DNA from: a bacterium | GTDB lineage: Bacteria > Zhuqueibacterota > Zhuqueibacteria > Residuimicrobiales > Krinioviventaceae | NCBI GenBank assembly: GCA_029561455.1 | Contig: JAKQIY010000083.1 | Span: 27,773-91,772 of the forward strand | Length of the DNA stretch: 64,000 nucleotides | Reading direction: 5' to 3' | Shown here: piece after piece, positions 29,078 through 38,077 of the stretch | How positions within the stretch are numbered: position 1 is the stretch's first letter | Layout of the letters: each line of letters starts with the position of its first letter | Notes under the pieces: model-generated | What the model saw: only the letters and a program-made list of their open reading frames with translations | What the model was told of the DNA's origin: nothing | Database searches by the model: none | Translations under genes and position numbers: made by a program

Positions 29078-29536
29078 ATGTCGGATCAGGATATTAATTC
29101 ATCCAACCCAATTACTAACGAACTGATTGCCCCGTGCGGCATGAATTGCGCAATCTGCAGCCGTTACCTGGCATTCAAGAACAATATCAAACGCAGTCAA
29201 TGTACAGGCTGCCGGACACAGCTCAGCCCGTGCACCTATCTGTTTGCCAAATGCACGGGAATCAACAACACCACCCAGGGAAAAGCCGTTTTTTGTTTCG
29301 AATGCAGTCAATATCCCTGCAAACAGATCAAGCGCATGGAAAAGCGGTATAAAAACATTTACAAAATGAGTGTAATTGAAAACCTGGAATTTATCAGAGA
29401 AAAAGGGCTTAACGCTTTTATTGAGGAGCAATATCGCACGTACCGGTGCAGCAGATGCGGTGAATTGATCTCGATTCATAATAAAAAATGCTTTAAATGC
29501 GATACGATCACCAGACTGGTAGATAAAAATTCCTGA
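29078..29536 (+). CDS. DUF3795 cysteine-rich protein
   Basis: 152 residues. The N-terminal half is a DUF3795 domain: APCGMNCAICSRYLA, then CTGCRTQLSPC, CTGINN and FCFECSQYPCKQIKRMEKRY, with about ten cysteines likely binding zinc or an Fe-S cluster. A C-terminal zinc ribbon (YRCSRCGELI and KKCFKCD) is added. Function of the family is unknown. The ATG at 29078 has only a weak upstream site; a TTG-started extension is less likely. It is separated from the symporter cluster by about 50 bases. Confidence 0.75.
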   Translation: MSDQDINSSNPITNELIAPCGMNCAICSRYLAFKNNIKRSQCTGCRTQLSPCTYLFAKCTGINNTTQGKAVFCFECSQYPCKQIKRMEKRYKNIYKMSVIENLEFIREKGLNAFIEEQYRTYRCSRCGELISIHNKKCFKCDTITRLVDKNS

Positions 29537-29669
29537 CTCAAACTTTTTTTACCTGCTGAGCATTGTAGTATTGTAACGCAACTAAATTAATGAACGTAAA
29601 ATATCTGAAAGCCGGACCAACCGGTATTTGATTTTAAAAATACTATAAATCATCATCACAGGAGGAACT

Positions 29670-29858
29670 GTGAATAAAACGGATAAAAACAACAAATTAG
29701 CTTTAGGAGTTGCAATTGGTATGGCCGTCGGTGCTGTTATTGGAATTTTCATTGGCATAGCCGGGGGCGATTTGGCAGTGTGGCTGGCAATTGGTATTGG
29801 CTGTGGCATGGCATTGGGTGCAGCGCTGGGTGTAGTACAATCTAAAAAAACCAGTTAA
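29670..29858 (+). CDS. Small glycine-zipper membrane protein
   Basis: 62 residues starting with GTG after a strong AGGAGG. Two glycine-rich hydrophobic segments (GVAIGMAVGAVIGIFIGIAGG and AIGIGCGMALGAALGVV, read in parts) form glycine zippers; both ends are charged. Such proteins are common and uncharacterised; membrane packing is the only supported inference. Confidence 0.65.
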   Translation: MNKTDKNNKLALGVAIGMAVGAVIGIFIGIAGGDLAVWLAIGIGCGMALGAALGVVQSKKTS

Positions 29859-30040
29859 GCATTCAGTCATTCAGTCCTGCCAAGTGCAACTTTACGTATC
29901 AATCTGATTATTGTGCTCAGGTGCTGGTTACTCTGTTTTCAAGGTGTTGCAATGCCGGGTTATCCTGGCATTTGCAATGGGAATTTATTAAATCAGGTAA
30001 TTAAAGTACATATTATAACAATAAAAACGAGACCCCCAAA

Positions 30041-30835
30041 ATGGATACGTACAAATATATCCACTTTCCCAAAACCCGAATTGCTACCCTGGATGTTTGT
30101 GAAATCGGCCGCAAGAAACACCACATGCAGGCAATCCTGGAACTGGATGTTACTGATGCCAGAAAAGCGATTAAAAATTACCGCCAGGTTACCAAAAACA
30201 AAATCTCCTTTACCGCCTGGCTTGTAAAAACCATCAGCACAACCATCGGGGAATATCAAACCGCCCATGCTTATTTAAAAAATAAAAAAACAGCGCTTGT
30301 TTTTGACGATATCGATATTTCAATTACAGTTGAACGGGAGTATGGCGGCGAGCTGGTGCCGTTGCCCTATGTGATCAGGCGGACCAATAATAAAGAGATA
30401 ATAGATATTACTAATGAAATTGCAACGGCCAAAAATCAACAGGTCGCTGCCGACGATATTGTACTAGGTCAAAAGCAAAACCAATTTTCCACCAGCCTGT
30501 ACTATGCCTTGCCGGGTTTTTTAAGAAGATTCATCTGGCAATCTTTTTTATTAAAACCCAAATTTGCCAAAAAGAACATGGGTAGCGTAATGCTGACCTC
30601 CATCGGTATGATGGGGCAAGTGAATGGCTGGTTTATTTTCACCAGTATTCATCCCCTGGCTTTCGGTGTTGGCTCGATAATGAAAAAGCCTGCCGTGCAT
30701 GATAATAAAATAGAAATCCGGGAAATTCTCAACATGACAGTTCTCATCGACCATGATGTGATGGACGGCGCGCCGATGGCCCGGTTCATTGCCCGGTTAT
30801 CGCATAATATCGAAACAGGATCGGGTTTGGCATAA
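30041..30835 (+). CDS. Stand-alone E2-type (2-oxoacid dehydrogenase) acyltransferase domain
   Basis: 264 residues covering only the catalytic domain of the lipoamide acyltransferase/chloramphenicol acetyltransferase fold; no lipoyl or E1-binding domain. The active-site motif is IDHDVMDGAPMARF (about residues 238-251, His and Asp of HxxxDG). Other family blocks are KISFTAWLVKTIS and MTLTSIGM-like MLTSIGMMGQVNGW. Lack of a lipoyl domain makes a classical E2 role unlikely; acyl transfer from acyl-CoA is possible. The gene appears alone, with no E1 or E3 nearby. Confidence 0.75.
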   Translation: MDTYKYIHFPKTRIATLDVCEIGRKKHHMQAILELDVTDARKAIKNYRQVTKNKISFTAWLVKTISTTIGEYQTAHAYLKNKKTALVFDDIDISITVEREYGGELVPLPYVIRRTNNKEIIDITNEIATAKNQQVAADDIVLGQKQNQFSTSLYYALPGFLRRFIWQSFLLKPKFAKKNMGSVMLTSIGMMGQVNGWFIFTSIHPLAFGVGSIMKKPAVHDNKIEIREILNMTVLIDHDVMDGAPMARFIARLSHNIETGSGLA

Positions 30836-30844
30836 CCTTTGGTA

Positions 30845-30868
30845 GGGGCAGACCTATGTGTCTGCCCC
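30845..30868. repeat. Extragenic palindrome, copy A
   Basis: GGGGCAGAC and GTCTGCCCC form perfect 9-base arms around CTATGT, 9 bases after the acyltransferase stop. A partial second copy of the right arm follows (GTATGTCTGCCC), and CTACGCCCCTGCCAAAATTT at about 30911-30930 matches the tail of the repeats at 33085-33229 and 36209-36275. It looks like a dispersed REP/MITE-type element. Confidence 0.65.
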
Positions 30869-31000
30869 GAACTGTATGTCTGCCCACTTTATTATATTCC
30901 CGGAATAAATACTACGCCCCTGCCAAAATTTTTCCGTTTGATTTTCGCAACATTTTCTTATATTACAAAAACATTACAATACACAAACCGGAGAGAGCAC

Positions 31001-33070
31001 ATGAAAAAGGTCTTGCTGATTTGCTTTGTTTTATTCGTTATTAATCAAATCCCCTGCCCGGCGCAGGATTTTACCGAAAACATCCGCATTAACCAGATCG
31101 GTTACTATCAAAATGGCCCCAAAACTGCCATAATTGTCGACGCCGTCTCAGATACCTTTAAAATTATGACGCCCGATCTGCAACAAACCGTCTACACCGG
31201 TCTTCTCGGTCCGGCCGCTGTGTGGAGTTATTCCGAAGAGTCCGTCCGCAAAGCCGATTTCTCCGCCCTGAGCGATTCCGGTACTTTTGTTGTGGTCGTC
31301 CCCGGCCTGGGGTATTCACAAGACTTTGAGATCAAGTCTCACGTGCATCAGCAAGTCGCCAAAGCGGCCATAAAGAGCTACTACTTTCAGCGTACCGCTA
31401 TCGAACTCACCGAAGCCTATGCTGGCGTTTGGAAACGTAAAGCCGGTCACCCTGACACCTTGGTCTATGTGCATGCTTCCGCCGCAACGGCAAACCGGCC
31501 GGTAAATACTATTATCTCATCGTCGCGCGGCTGGTACGACGCTGGGGATTATAATAAATATATCGTCAATTCCGGCATCAGTACCTATACTATACTGGCT
31601 ACTTACGAGTATTTCCCCGAATACTGTCAAGCCCTTAAACTATCAATCCCTGAAAGCGGCAACGCCATACCGGATATTCTTGACGAAGCGCTGTGGAACA
31701 TTCGCTGGATGCAGACCATGCAGGATCCGTTTGACGGCGGCGTGTATCATAAATGTACTTCGGAAAATTTTTGCGGCTTTGTTATGCCGGATAAAGATAA
31801 ATCCAAACGCTGGGTCGTGCAAAAAAGCACCCCCGCGGCGCTGGATTTCGCCGCAGTCATGGCGCAATCTGCCCGTATTTTTACAGAGTTCGAAGCAGAG
31901 ATGCCCGGCTTTGCAGATTCTTGTCTCACTGCCGCTATTGCGGCCTGGAACTGGGCGCAGGCAAATCCTGCCGTTCGCTATCGCCAAAGTGATGTGAACA
32001 CATTGTACGATCCTGATATTGTTACCGGCGAATACGGGGACAGCAATTTTGCGGATGAAAATGATTGGGCAGCTATGGAGTTGTATGTTACCACCGGTCA
32101 GGACAGCTTTTTACAGAACCTCGACGTCTTTGCCGCCAACGTCCGTGTGCCGAGTTGGCCGAATGTGCGCACATTGGGTTATTGTACTCTGGCCCGTTAT
32201 GCCATCCAGCCTTTATCACCATTCCCCGAAGCCGTTACCGCATTGCAAAAGATTATTGAGCTTGCCCATTCTCTACGGGAAACCTGGTATACTTCCGCCT
32301 ATAATGTGGTCATGGGCGTTACCGCCAGCGACTTTGTATGGGGCAGCAATGCCATCACCGCCAACCAGGCAATGGTATTGCTCCAGGCATTTATTGCGAC
32401 ACAGGATAGTTCCTATCTGCACGCCGCTATAGCGAATCTCGATTACCTGCTGGGACGCAACGCCACCGGCTATTCCTTTGTAACCGGGTATGGCGATAAA
32501 ACTTCCATGAAAATTCATCACCGGCAATCCGGCGCCGACGGCGTTAAAGACCCTGTTCCCGGTTTCCTGGTCGGCGGACCGAATCCCAGCCAGCAAGATG
32601 GCGTTGTCTATCCTTCCAACCTGCCGGCCAAATCGTTTGTCGATAACCAGAACAGCTATGCTTCCAACGAGATCTGCATCAACTGGAATGCGCCGCTGGT
32701 TTTCCTGGTTTATGGTATGGAAGCCATAATGTCGCCGGACGGGAAACCGGATTTAACTGCTATTGCTGAAAAGAATAACGAAGCGGCGCCGGTTGATTTC
32801 CAACTGGCACAGAACTATCCGAATCCTTTTAATCCTGAAACCACAATCACAATGGCTATGAATAAAGCCGGGCAGTACAGACTGGAAATTTACAACACCC
32901 TGGGCCAAAAGATCATCACCCTGCTGGATGAATACAGTACGCCGGGCAGCCGGACAGTGACCTGGAACGGTCATAACGCCGCAGGACATATTGTCCCTTC
33001 CGGCATTTATTATTACAAACTCTCATCCGGCCGGCAACAGCAATACAAAAAAATGCTGCTCTTGCACTAG
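31001..33070 (+). CDS. GH9 endoglucanase with T9SS sorting domain
   Basis: 689 residues from the ATG at 31001 after GGAGAG; the frame is open upstream but has no better start. Signal peptide about 1-22; N-terminal cellulase Ig-like domain (about 27-112, IRINQIGYYQNGPK); GH9 (alpha/alpha)6 barrel about 120-585 with GWYDAGDYNKY (catalytic Asp180/Asp183), MKIHHRQSGAD and NEICINWNAPLVF (acid Glu about 557); C-terminal T9SS type A domain (about 605-689) with QNYPNPFNPETTI and GIYYYKL. It hydrolyses beta-1,4-glucan and is probably exported by T9SS and surface-attached or released. Repeats flank the gene on both sides, which hints at mobility. Confidence 0.88.
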   Translation: MKKVLLICFVLFVINQIPCPAQDFTENIRINQIGYYQNGPKTAIIVDAVSDTFKIMTPDLQQTVYTGLLGPAAVWSYSEESVRKADFSALSDSGTFVVVVPGLGYSQDFEIKSHVHQQVAKAAIKSYYFQRTAIELTEAYAGVWKRKAGHPDTLVYVHASAATANRPVNTIISSSRGWYDAGDYNKYIVNSGISTYTILATYEYFPEYCQALKLSIPESGNAIPDILDEALWNIRWMQTMQDPFDGGVYHKCTSENFCGFVMPDKDKSKRWVVQKSTPAALDFAAVMAQSARIFTEFEAEMPGFADSCLTAAIAAWNWAQANPAVRYRQSDVNTLYDPDIVTGEYGDSNFADENDWAAMELYVTTGQDSFLQNLDVFAANVRVPSWPNVRTLGYCTLARYAIQPLSPFPEAVTALQKIIELAHSLRETWYTSAYNVVMGVTASDFVWGSNAITANQAMVLLQAFIATQDSSYLHAAIANLDYLLGRNATGYSFVTGYGDKTSMKIHHRQSGADGVKDPVPGFLVGGPNPSQQDGVVYPSNLPAKSFVDNQNSYASNEICINWNAPLVFLVYGMEAIMSPDGKPDLTAIAEKNNEAAPVDFQLAQNYPNPFNPETTITMAMNKAGQYRLEIYNTLGQKIITLLDEYSTPGSRTVTWNGHNAAGHIVPSGIYYYKLSSGRQQQYKKMLLLH

Positions 33071-33084
33071 CCATCTACTCGTAC

Positions 33085-33229
33085 GGGCAGACCTGTGTGT
33101 CTGCCCCAATTGGTTATATCTTTATATGTAAAAGATCTATACAGAGGGGGCTACACTTTAAACGGGCGAAGCATCATTGCCTGGATCATAATACAATATG
33201 TAGAATTCCTGGAATTGATGCTTCACCCC
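33085..33229. repeat. Composite palindromic repeat, copy B
   Basis: Starts with GGGCAGAC / GTCTGCCC arms (33085-33092 and 33099-33106), as in copy A. The second part, 33164-33229, is a roughly 66-base palindrome with GGGCGAAGCATCA and TGATGCTTCACCC ends and a central TAGAATTCCTGGAATT. It lies just after the GH9 stop. The second part is colinear with the repeat at 36209-36275. Confidence 0.7.
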
Positions 33230-33275
33230 TGCCAAAAAATTTGGCAAACCTGCTTGTCCGCCCCCTATATATTAC

Positions 33276-33317
33276 AAAAAACCGCCCGGGAGCAAATCCC
33301 GGACGGTTTCATTTTTT
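33276..33317. terminator. Bidirectional terminator between GH9 and C69 genes
   Basis: Arms 33279-33291 and 33297-33309 (AAACCGCCCGGGA / TCCCGGACGGTTT, one wobble) with a 5-base loop. A-run before and T-run after the stem serve both strands. The position between convergent genes fits. Confidence 0.8.
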
Positions 33318-33359
33318 TATCTGCGCTAATCGGTGTAATCTGCGGATAAACAAACGCCA

Positions 33360-34985
33360 TTACCACTTTTCATCATATTTGGTCCACAACTCATCGCCCA
33401 GCTTCCAGCAGCGTTCCACTACCCGGTCGCCCCATTTGGTTGTATAGCGGGTAATATAATCCACTGCCTTTTGCTGCGATTGATCGAACAACAGAATCGC
33501 TTCGATTTCTGTCTTGGTCTGCGCATCGAACATTTCTTTTTGCAGGGGATTCCACACCGCATCCACATCCTTGTGCATATCGCCCCAGCGTTGCGCCGTC
33601 AACGTGCCCAACCGGTTGAACGCCCACCAGACGGAATCGCGGGTAAAACCATTAGTGCGCCCGGGAGTTTTAAAAGATCGCGGCAAGTCGGTTACCCCGC
33701 AGTACACTGGCACATAAATCGAAGTCGCTACATTATCGAACGCCAGCCACACCACGCCGCCAATTTCATCCGGCATCCATTCCCGCGATTGGGTAATGGT
33801 AGCGTACATGGTATACCAGCGCGCAATAGTACGCTCGCCGAGTTCGCCCCAGCCGCCGTTAACCTTGAACAATTTATTCATTTCATAGGGCATAAATGGA
33901 TTGGCAAATGGCGAGATCACTTCCTTGCCAGTGGAATCGGCCTGGGTAATATTTTTCACAAAATTATAATCCGTGCCCTCGTAATAATCTTTAAAGATCG
34001 TCACCAGCTTTTGCAGCGTTACCAGGGTATCGGGGCGTACTGAAAACGGAAAATCCTTGTCGTTAGCATGCAGATTCAGCGACGGCGCTACCATACTAAG
34101 CACCCGCCATTCCCGCCGCCGCGCTGAAAATGATTCGCGGCCTTCCGGGTCGTAGGCATAGCAAAATTCAAAGGGTTTGTTAGCAGGATTCCACCAGCCA
34201 CTGTCCTGCGCTACTTTTTTTACATTTGCTGAGGCCATAAAGAAATCCGGCTTGGTCAAATCGATTTCACGAATCCGGCTGGCATTAGCGCATACCGAAA
34301 CATAGTCGTCCGGTACGCGCTGCGCCGCCCATACGGCGCCCTTGTTGCCCTTGCCCGGTCCGGTGATTTCCAGGTGCCACACCTCTTTTTTATCGGCAAT
34401 GGTCAGGCACTCGCCGTCATCTATGTAACCATAAGTTTTAGTTAAATTATCGGCCAATTTTATTGCTTCGCGCGCGGTTTTACAGCGTTCCATCAGCAAC
34501 TGCACCAGTTGCTGACAATCGATCATGCCGTTATCCGATTTCAGGCTGGGACGCCCCTCAAAAGTCGATTCGCCGATAGCCAGTTGATATTGATTCATAC
34601 AGGGATAAGCGGTGTTTATATAGCTGTTGGTGGTGCCGACCTGCGGTATTTCACCCACCGGCGAATAGCGATATGCCGGCATAGCCTGACTGTTATCCGG
34701 CACTCGTTTCATCATGGCTGCACGGCTGCCGTCCGGCCAGGTTTTTTGCGGTACCAGATTAACCTCAGAGCGGGTGCGGTGACTGTCACAGGTATGCGAG
34801 GTAGTGACCCAGCCACCATCGGTGGCATTTTTACCAACGGTTATCGTAGTGCAGCCATCCGGCCGGCCGTCTTGCCAGTCCGGTTTATCATCAGCCGAGT
34901 TCGCTGCTGTCGGAATTGTCATAGATATAAATAGAATAATAAATACAAATATATACATTCTGAATACCACGGTGCGGAATTCCAT
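33360..34985 (-). CDS. Peptidase family C69 dipeptidase
   Basis: 541 residues. A signal peptide (about 1-30) ends before DGCTTITVGKNATDGG; the Cys of GCTT is the N-terminal nucleophile expected for this Ntn-hydrolase after processing. Other family blocks are YPCMNQYQLAIGEST, VWHLEITGPGKGNKGAVWAAQRVPDDYVS (in parts) and GGVVWLAFDN. PepD-type C69 enzymes cleave dipeptides; the secreted form probably scavenges peptides in the periplasm. A strong GAGGAGA site lies on the minus strand before the ATG. It is convergent to the cellulase gene. Confidence 0.85.
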   Translation of the reverse strand: MEFRTVVFRMYIFVFIILFISMTIPTAANSADDKPDWQDGRPDGCTTITVGKNATDGGWVTTSHTCDSHRTRSEVNLVPQKTWPDGSRAAMMKRVPDNSQAMPAYRYSPVGEIPQVGTTNSYINTAYPCMNQYQLAIGESTFEGRPSLKSDNGMIDCQQLVQLLMERCKTAREAIKLADNLTKTYGYIDDGECLTIADKKEVWHLEITGPGKGNKGAVWAAQRVPDDYVSVCANASRIREIDLTKPDFFMASANVKKVAQDSGWWNPANKPFEFCYAYDPEGRESFSARRREWRVLSMVAPSLNLHANDKDFPFSVRPDTLVTLQKLVTIFKDYYEGTDYNFVKNITQADSTGKEVISPFANPFMPYEMNKLFKVNGGWGELGERTIARWYTMYATITQSREWMPDEIGGVVWLAFDNVATSIYVPVYCGVTDLPRSFKTPGRTNGFTRDSVWWAFNRLGTLTAQRWGDMHKDVDAVWNPLQKEMFDAQTKTEIEAILLFDQSQQKAVDYITRYTTKWGDRVVERCWKLGDELWTKYDEKW

Positions 34986-35063
34986 GAGTTCTCCTCAAAT
35001 AATATAATATATTCAATACGTTACAATAATAACCCGGGTTGAAAAACGCAGAAAAAAATTGTT

Positions 35064-35711
35064 TCACTCTGGGGGATTCTTTTCCACTTTTTTCTGACTG
35101 CGCTGCTTTTTAAACTCTTCAAGGTCCGCTTTAGCGTACTTTTCATAACAGTCGGGACAAATCCCGTGACTAAAGCGTGCATCGGAAAACTGGGTGACAT
35201 ATTCTTCCACCTGGTGCCAGTAATTATTATCATCGCGGACTTTTTTACAATAGGAACAGATCGGCAGCAAGCCTTGCAGCTTTTTAACATGATTCAACGC
35301 TTCTTCAAGGCTTTCGATTTTTGTGGAAAGGTCCTTTTCCAGTTCAATAATTCGCCGTCCGACCTTGATGCGACTTTGTAATTCACCCTGGTAATAGGGT
35401 TTATTAATATAATCATCGGCTCCGGCTTCAAGCGCTTCAACAATATCCTGTTTGGTATCCTTGGCGGTGAGCATGATGATATAGACATAACCTTTATCCC
35501 ACTGTTTTCGTACATGGCGGCAAACATCCAGGCCGTCCATTACCGGCATCATCCAGTCAAGTATTGCTATTCTGGGAGCATTTTTTTGATTTAAAATTTC
35601 CAGCGCTTGCTGACCGTTATGCGCAATGACTACTTCGTATCCCCATTTCTTTAACCAGTACTCTAGTATCCTTCTGGATACATCATCGTCTTCGGCTATC
35701 AGTACTTTCAT
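35064..35711 (-). CDS. Response regulator with C-terminal zinc-finger-like tail
   Basis: 215 residues. Receiver domain about 1-120 with acidic pair EDDD, phospho-acceptor Asp in AILDWMMPVMDG (about 52) and switch Lys in YINKPYY. A coiled segment (IELEKDLSTKIESLEEAL) links to a CxxC-rich tail: LLPICSYCKKVRDDNNYWHQ and FSHGICPDCYEKY, a module often attached to receivers or histidine kinases in environmental bacteria. No DNA-binding domain, so output is unknown. No partner kinase is adjacent. Confidence 0.85.
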   Translation of the reverse strand: MKVLIAEDDDVSRRILEYWLKKWGYEVVIAHNGQQALEILNQKNAPRIAILDWMMPVMDGLDVCRHVRKQWDKGYVYIIMLTAKDTKQDIVEALEAGADDYINKPYYQGELQSRIKVGRRIIELEKDLSTKIESLEEALNHVKKLQGLLPICSYCKKVRDDNNYWHQVEEYVTQFSDARFSHGICPDCYEKYAKADLEEFKKQRSQKKVEKNPPE

Positions 35712-36208
35712 GAAAACACAAATCCTGTCATATGTGTTTAATTCGAATACCTGTGCTGACCCCGAACAGCATGAATTACAAATTATCTGGTCTTTGCAGC
35801 TTAAAATTTAATTTCTCAACCGGAATTATTGCTCTGTAATCGTTTGGTCACAAAACAGCATTTTCACCTGCTTTTATTCCAGATACGATGCAGCAATAAA
35901 TACAAAACACTTAATTTATAAAACATTCAAACAATTTGCAACTTTTTTGTAATAATTGACGTTGACAATTTCAAATTACCTGAACATTATTTTAGTTATA
36001 AAGTTATGGGCCGTCAGCTTTCAGCTATCATTAATCAATAGTTTATCATTCCCCTGGATTAAAGACGTTAGATCGCGCCGGGGTTGCCACCTGGTGCGCC
36101 ACAAAAAAGAATAGGTTGCTTGGGTAGACCTATATCTCTTCCCGAAACAAATCGGAGTGCTGCCCCTTTATGGGCAGCTTAACCATTTACAATCTGCCCA
36201 ATTTGTAA

Positions 36209-36275
36209 GGGCGAAGCATCACTGCCTGTATTATACAACTATTTTTTAGAATTCCAGGAACTAATGCTTCGCCCC
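36209..36275. repeat. Composite palindromic repeat, copy C
   Basis: Lies in the 660-base gap 35712-36374. GGGCGAAGCATCA at the left and TAATGCTTCGCCCCT at the right enclose a TAGAATTCCAGGAACT centre, colinear with 33164-33229. Left of it (about 36118-36175) are weaker copies of the GGGTAGACCTATATCTCTTCCC part. The rest of the gap is AT-rich with no gene. Confidence 0.7.
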
Positions 36276-36374
36276 TACCGAAAATTTGTTAAACCCGGAC
36301 ATCCGTCCAACAATCAAATCTTTTTAAAAGCGTCGTATGTATAAAGCCGCCGCACCCCAATCGCCCGCTTCCTC

Positions 36375-38012
36375 TTAATAATACCGCTGCACCTGGGCGC
36401 CGCGGTAATAATGCTTTAAAATTTCGCCACATTTACGCCGTTCCCGGGCCATTATCGCCGCACCCACCTGGCACATTCCCACGCCGTGTCCCCAGCCGGC
36501 ACCGCGGAACACAAACTCTTGCGCCACACCGTCAGTTACGTTATTTTTATCAACCACAAAACAGGCGCTGTACAATGTCGACGTGGAGAATGCCTGGCGA
36601 ATATTCAACTCCTTGCGAACCGTAAACCGGTCGTTTGCGCCTAACACTTCAACCTCGATGAGCCGACCCGAAACACCGCGTTTGACCGGTACTATATCCA
36701 ACAATGTGCCGATATTATGTTTGGTCTTGTCCGCAATGATCTTTTCCAGTTCAGCCCTGGTATATTTCTGTTCCCAGCGAAAATATTTTGTGCTATAGGC
36801 GGCAAATCCGGGACTGCCGAACGGTTCAATGTTGCAACTCACTTTGGGATTAGAGGTTACCCATTTGCGCACATTGTCCTCGCGGGAAAGATCAAAAGAT
36901 TCCGGTAATGATTTTGATGATACCACATCCAGCACCCCCTGTAAATAGGGCTCGCCTTCGCCTTCCCAGGCGTTTTGCGCCAGTTCGGTGTGCCCGCCAC
37001 ATATTGCCGAATAAGGTGTTGAACAAAGTTTACCGTTAAACATCAACACCTGCCCGCGCGTTTGCCGGATAGCTTTTTCAATTTGTTTATCCCTTTTACC
37101 GGCGCCGATGAACGCCTGACTGCGAACGTCATCGCTCACATCGAAAGGTTCTTCGCGGAAACGGCGGCCAAAATTATACAGGAAAAAAGTGCGCGCCGCG
37201 ATAGTCTGCGCCTTGAGTGCTTCCAATGGAAAAGTGGCAGGCATTTCACCCGGCAGTACGCCTTCGAGATATTCTTCCAGGGTCAGAACATTAACAACAT
37301 ACAATTGTCCCGATTTACCCAATACCAGTTCCATTTCGCCCTTGTAGGTGCGGTCTTCCTGCCGCGAGAAATGAAATCCTTCGCCCACATCCACATTCCT
37401 GATCGTAATCAGGGCTCCGGTCATGCGCGCAACGTTTGGAACAGTGATGGTTTTGCCCTTGCTGTTGGTTAAGCGAATATCACCGCGGGCATCCTGGGTT
37501 TTTAATTTCACGACCCGCGCTTTGTTTAAATCGGTTTGGGATTGCATCAACGTGCGGGCTTGCTGCTCATCGCTGTAATCGGTTTTCAATACCAGGCGAT
37601 AGTTACGTTTATCGACCAGGGTTTTCTCGCCCATACTGAGCACATCGCCATCGGTCAGCAACACGACTTCAAGGTTGCCATCCTGAGCCTCCTGTAATGC
37701 CCTTTCCGCTTCCTCTTTATTTGTGGTTTGCAACAACACGATTTTCCAGGAGTATACGGCCGGAACGCCATTTATAACCTCGGCTTTCCAGGTATCTTTA
37801 TCATTGACGCGGAACACCTTGCCGTTTTGTCCGGCAATTACAAAAGCATTCTGCGGGGTAAACGTAATCTCGGTTTTGTTCTCCATAATACCAACCCGCA
37901 CGACCGGGCCCGGTTCTTTGATAGCCGGCCCGAAATATACCCCGGCGCACGACAAAAACAAACTGAGGGATATGAAAAGACCACCGGCTATAATAATTCG
38001 CTTAACTGGCAT
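36375..38012 (-). CDS. SpoIID/LytB domain lipoprotein
   Basis: 545 residues. Lipoprotein signal ends LFLSC (Cys22). An N-terminal region of about 200 residues with SPOR-like and beta segments is followed by the SpoIID core: LEEYLEGVLPGEMPATFPLE, ALKAQTIAARTFFLYN, STPYSAICGGHTELAQNAWEG and the closing GAGWGHGVGMCQVGA (about 510-524). SpoIID proteins are lytic transglycosylases or amidase enhancers acting on peptidoglycan; in non-sporulating FCB bacteria they occur as envelope lipoproteins. Downstream of era by about 65 bases on the same strand. Confidence 0.85.
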   Translation of the reverse strand: MPVKRIIIAGGLFISLSLFLSCAGVYFGPAIKEPGPVVRVGIMENKTEITFTPQNAFVIAGQNGKVFRVNDKDTWKAEVINGVPAVYSWKIVLLQTTNKEEAERALQEAQDGNLEVVLLTDGDVLSMGEKTLVDKRNYRLVLKTDYSDEQQARTLMQSQTDLNKARVVKLKTQDARGDIRLTNSKGKTITVPNVARMTGALITIRNVDVGEGFHFSRQEDRTYKGEMELVLGKSGQLYVVNVLTLEEYLEGVLPGEMPATFPLEALKAQTIAARTFFLYNFGRRFREEPFDVSDDVRSQAFIGAGKRDKQIEKAIRQTRGQVLMFNGKLCSTPYSAICGGHTELAQNAWEGEGEPYLQGVLDVVSSKSLPESFDLSREDNVRKWVTSNPKVSCNIEPFGSPGFAAYSTKYFRWEQKYTRAELEKIIADKTKHNIGTLLDIVPVKRGVSGRLIEVEVLGANDRFTVRKELNIRQAFSTSTLYSACFVVDKNNVTDGVAQEFVFRGAGWGHGVGMCQVGAAIMARERRKCGEILKHYYRGAQVQRYY

Positions 38013-38077
38013 AAAATTTACTCTGTTAAATAAGGGTATTCAGACACAGGTCTGTATGATTTTTTATAAAAAAAGTG

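Noticed and set aside
30839..31000. 54-codon N-terminal extension of the GH9 protein
   Set aside because: It would run through a palindromic repeat; the ATG at 31001 has a ribosome site and starts a signal peptide.
33471..34934. Plus-strand frames of up to 190 codons opposite the C69 peptidase
   Set aside because: Shadows of the minus-strand peptidase, which has signal peptide, catalytic Cys and strong ribosome site.
30845..36275. Possible CRISPR array from repeated GC-rich units
   Set aside because: Units are palindromic, irregularly spaced over kilobases and interrupted by genes; no cas genes.
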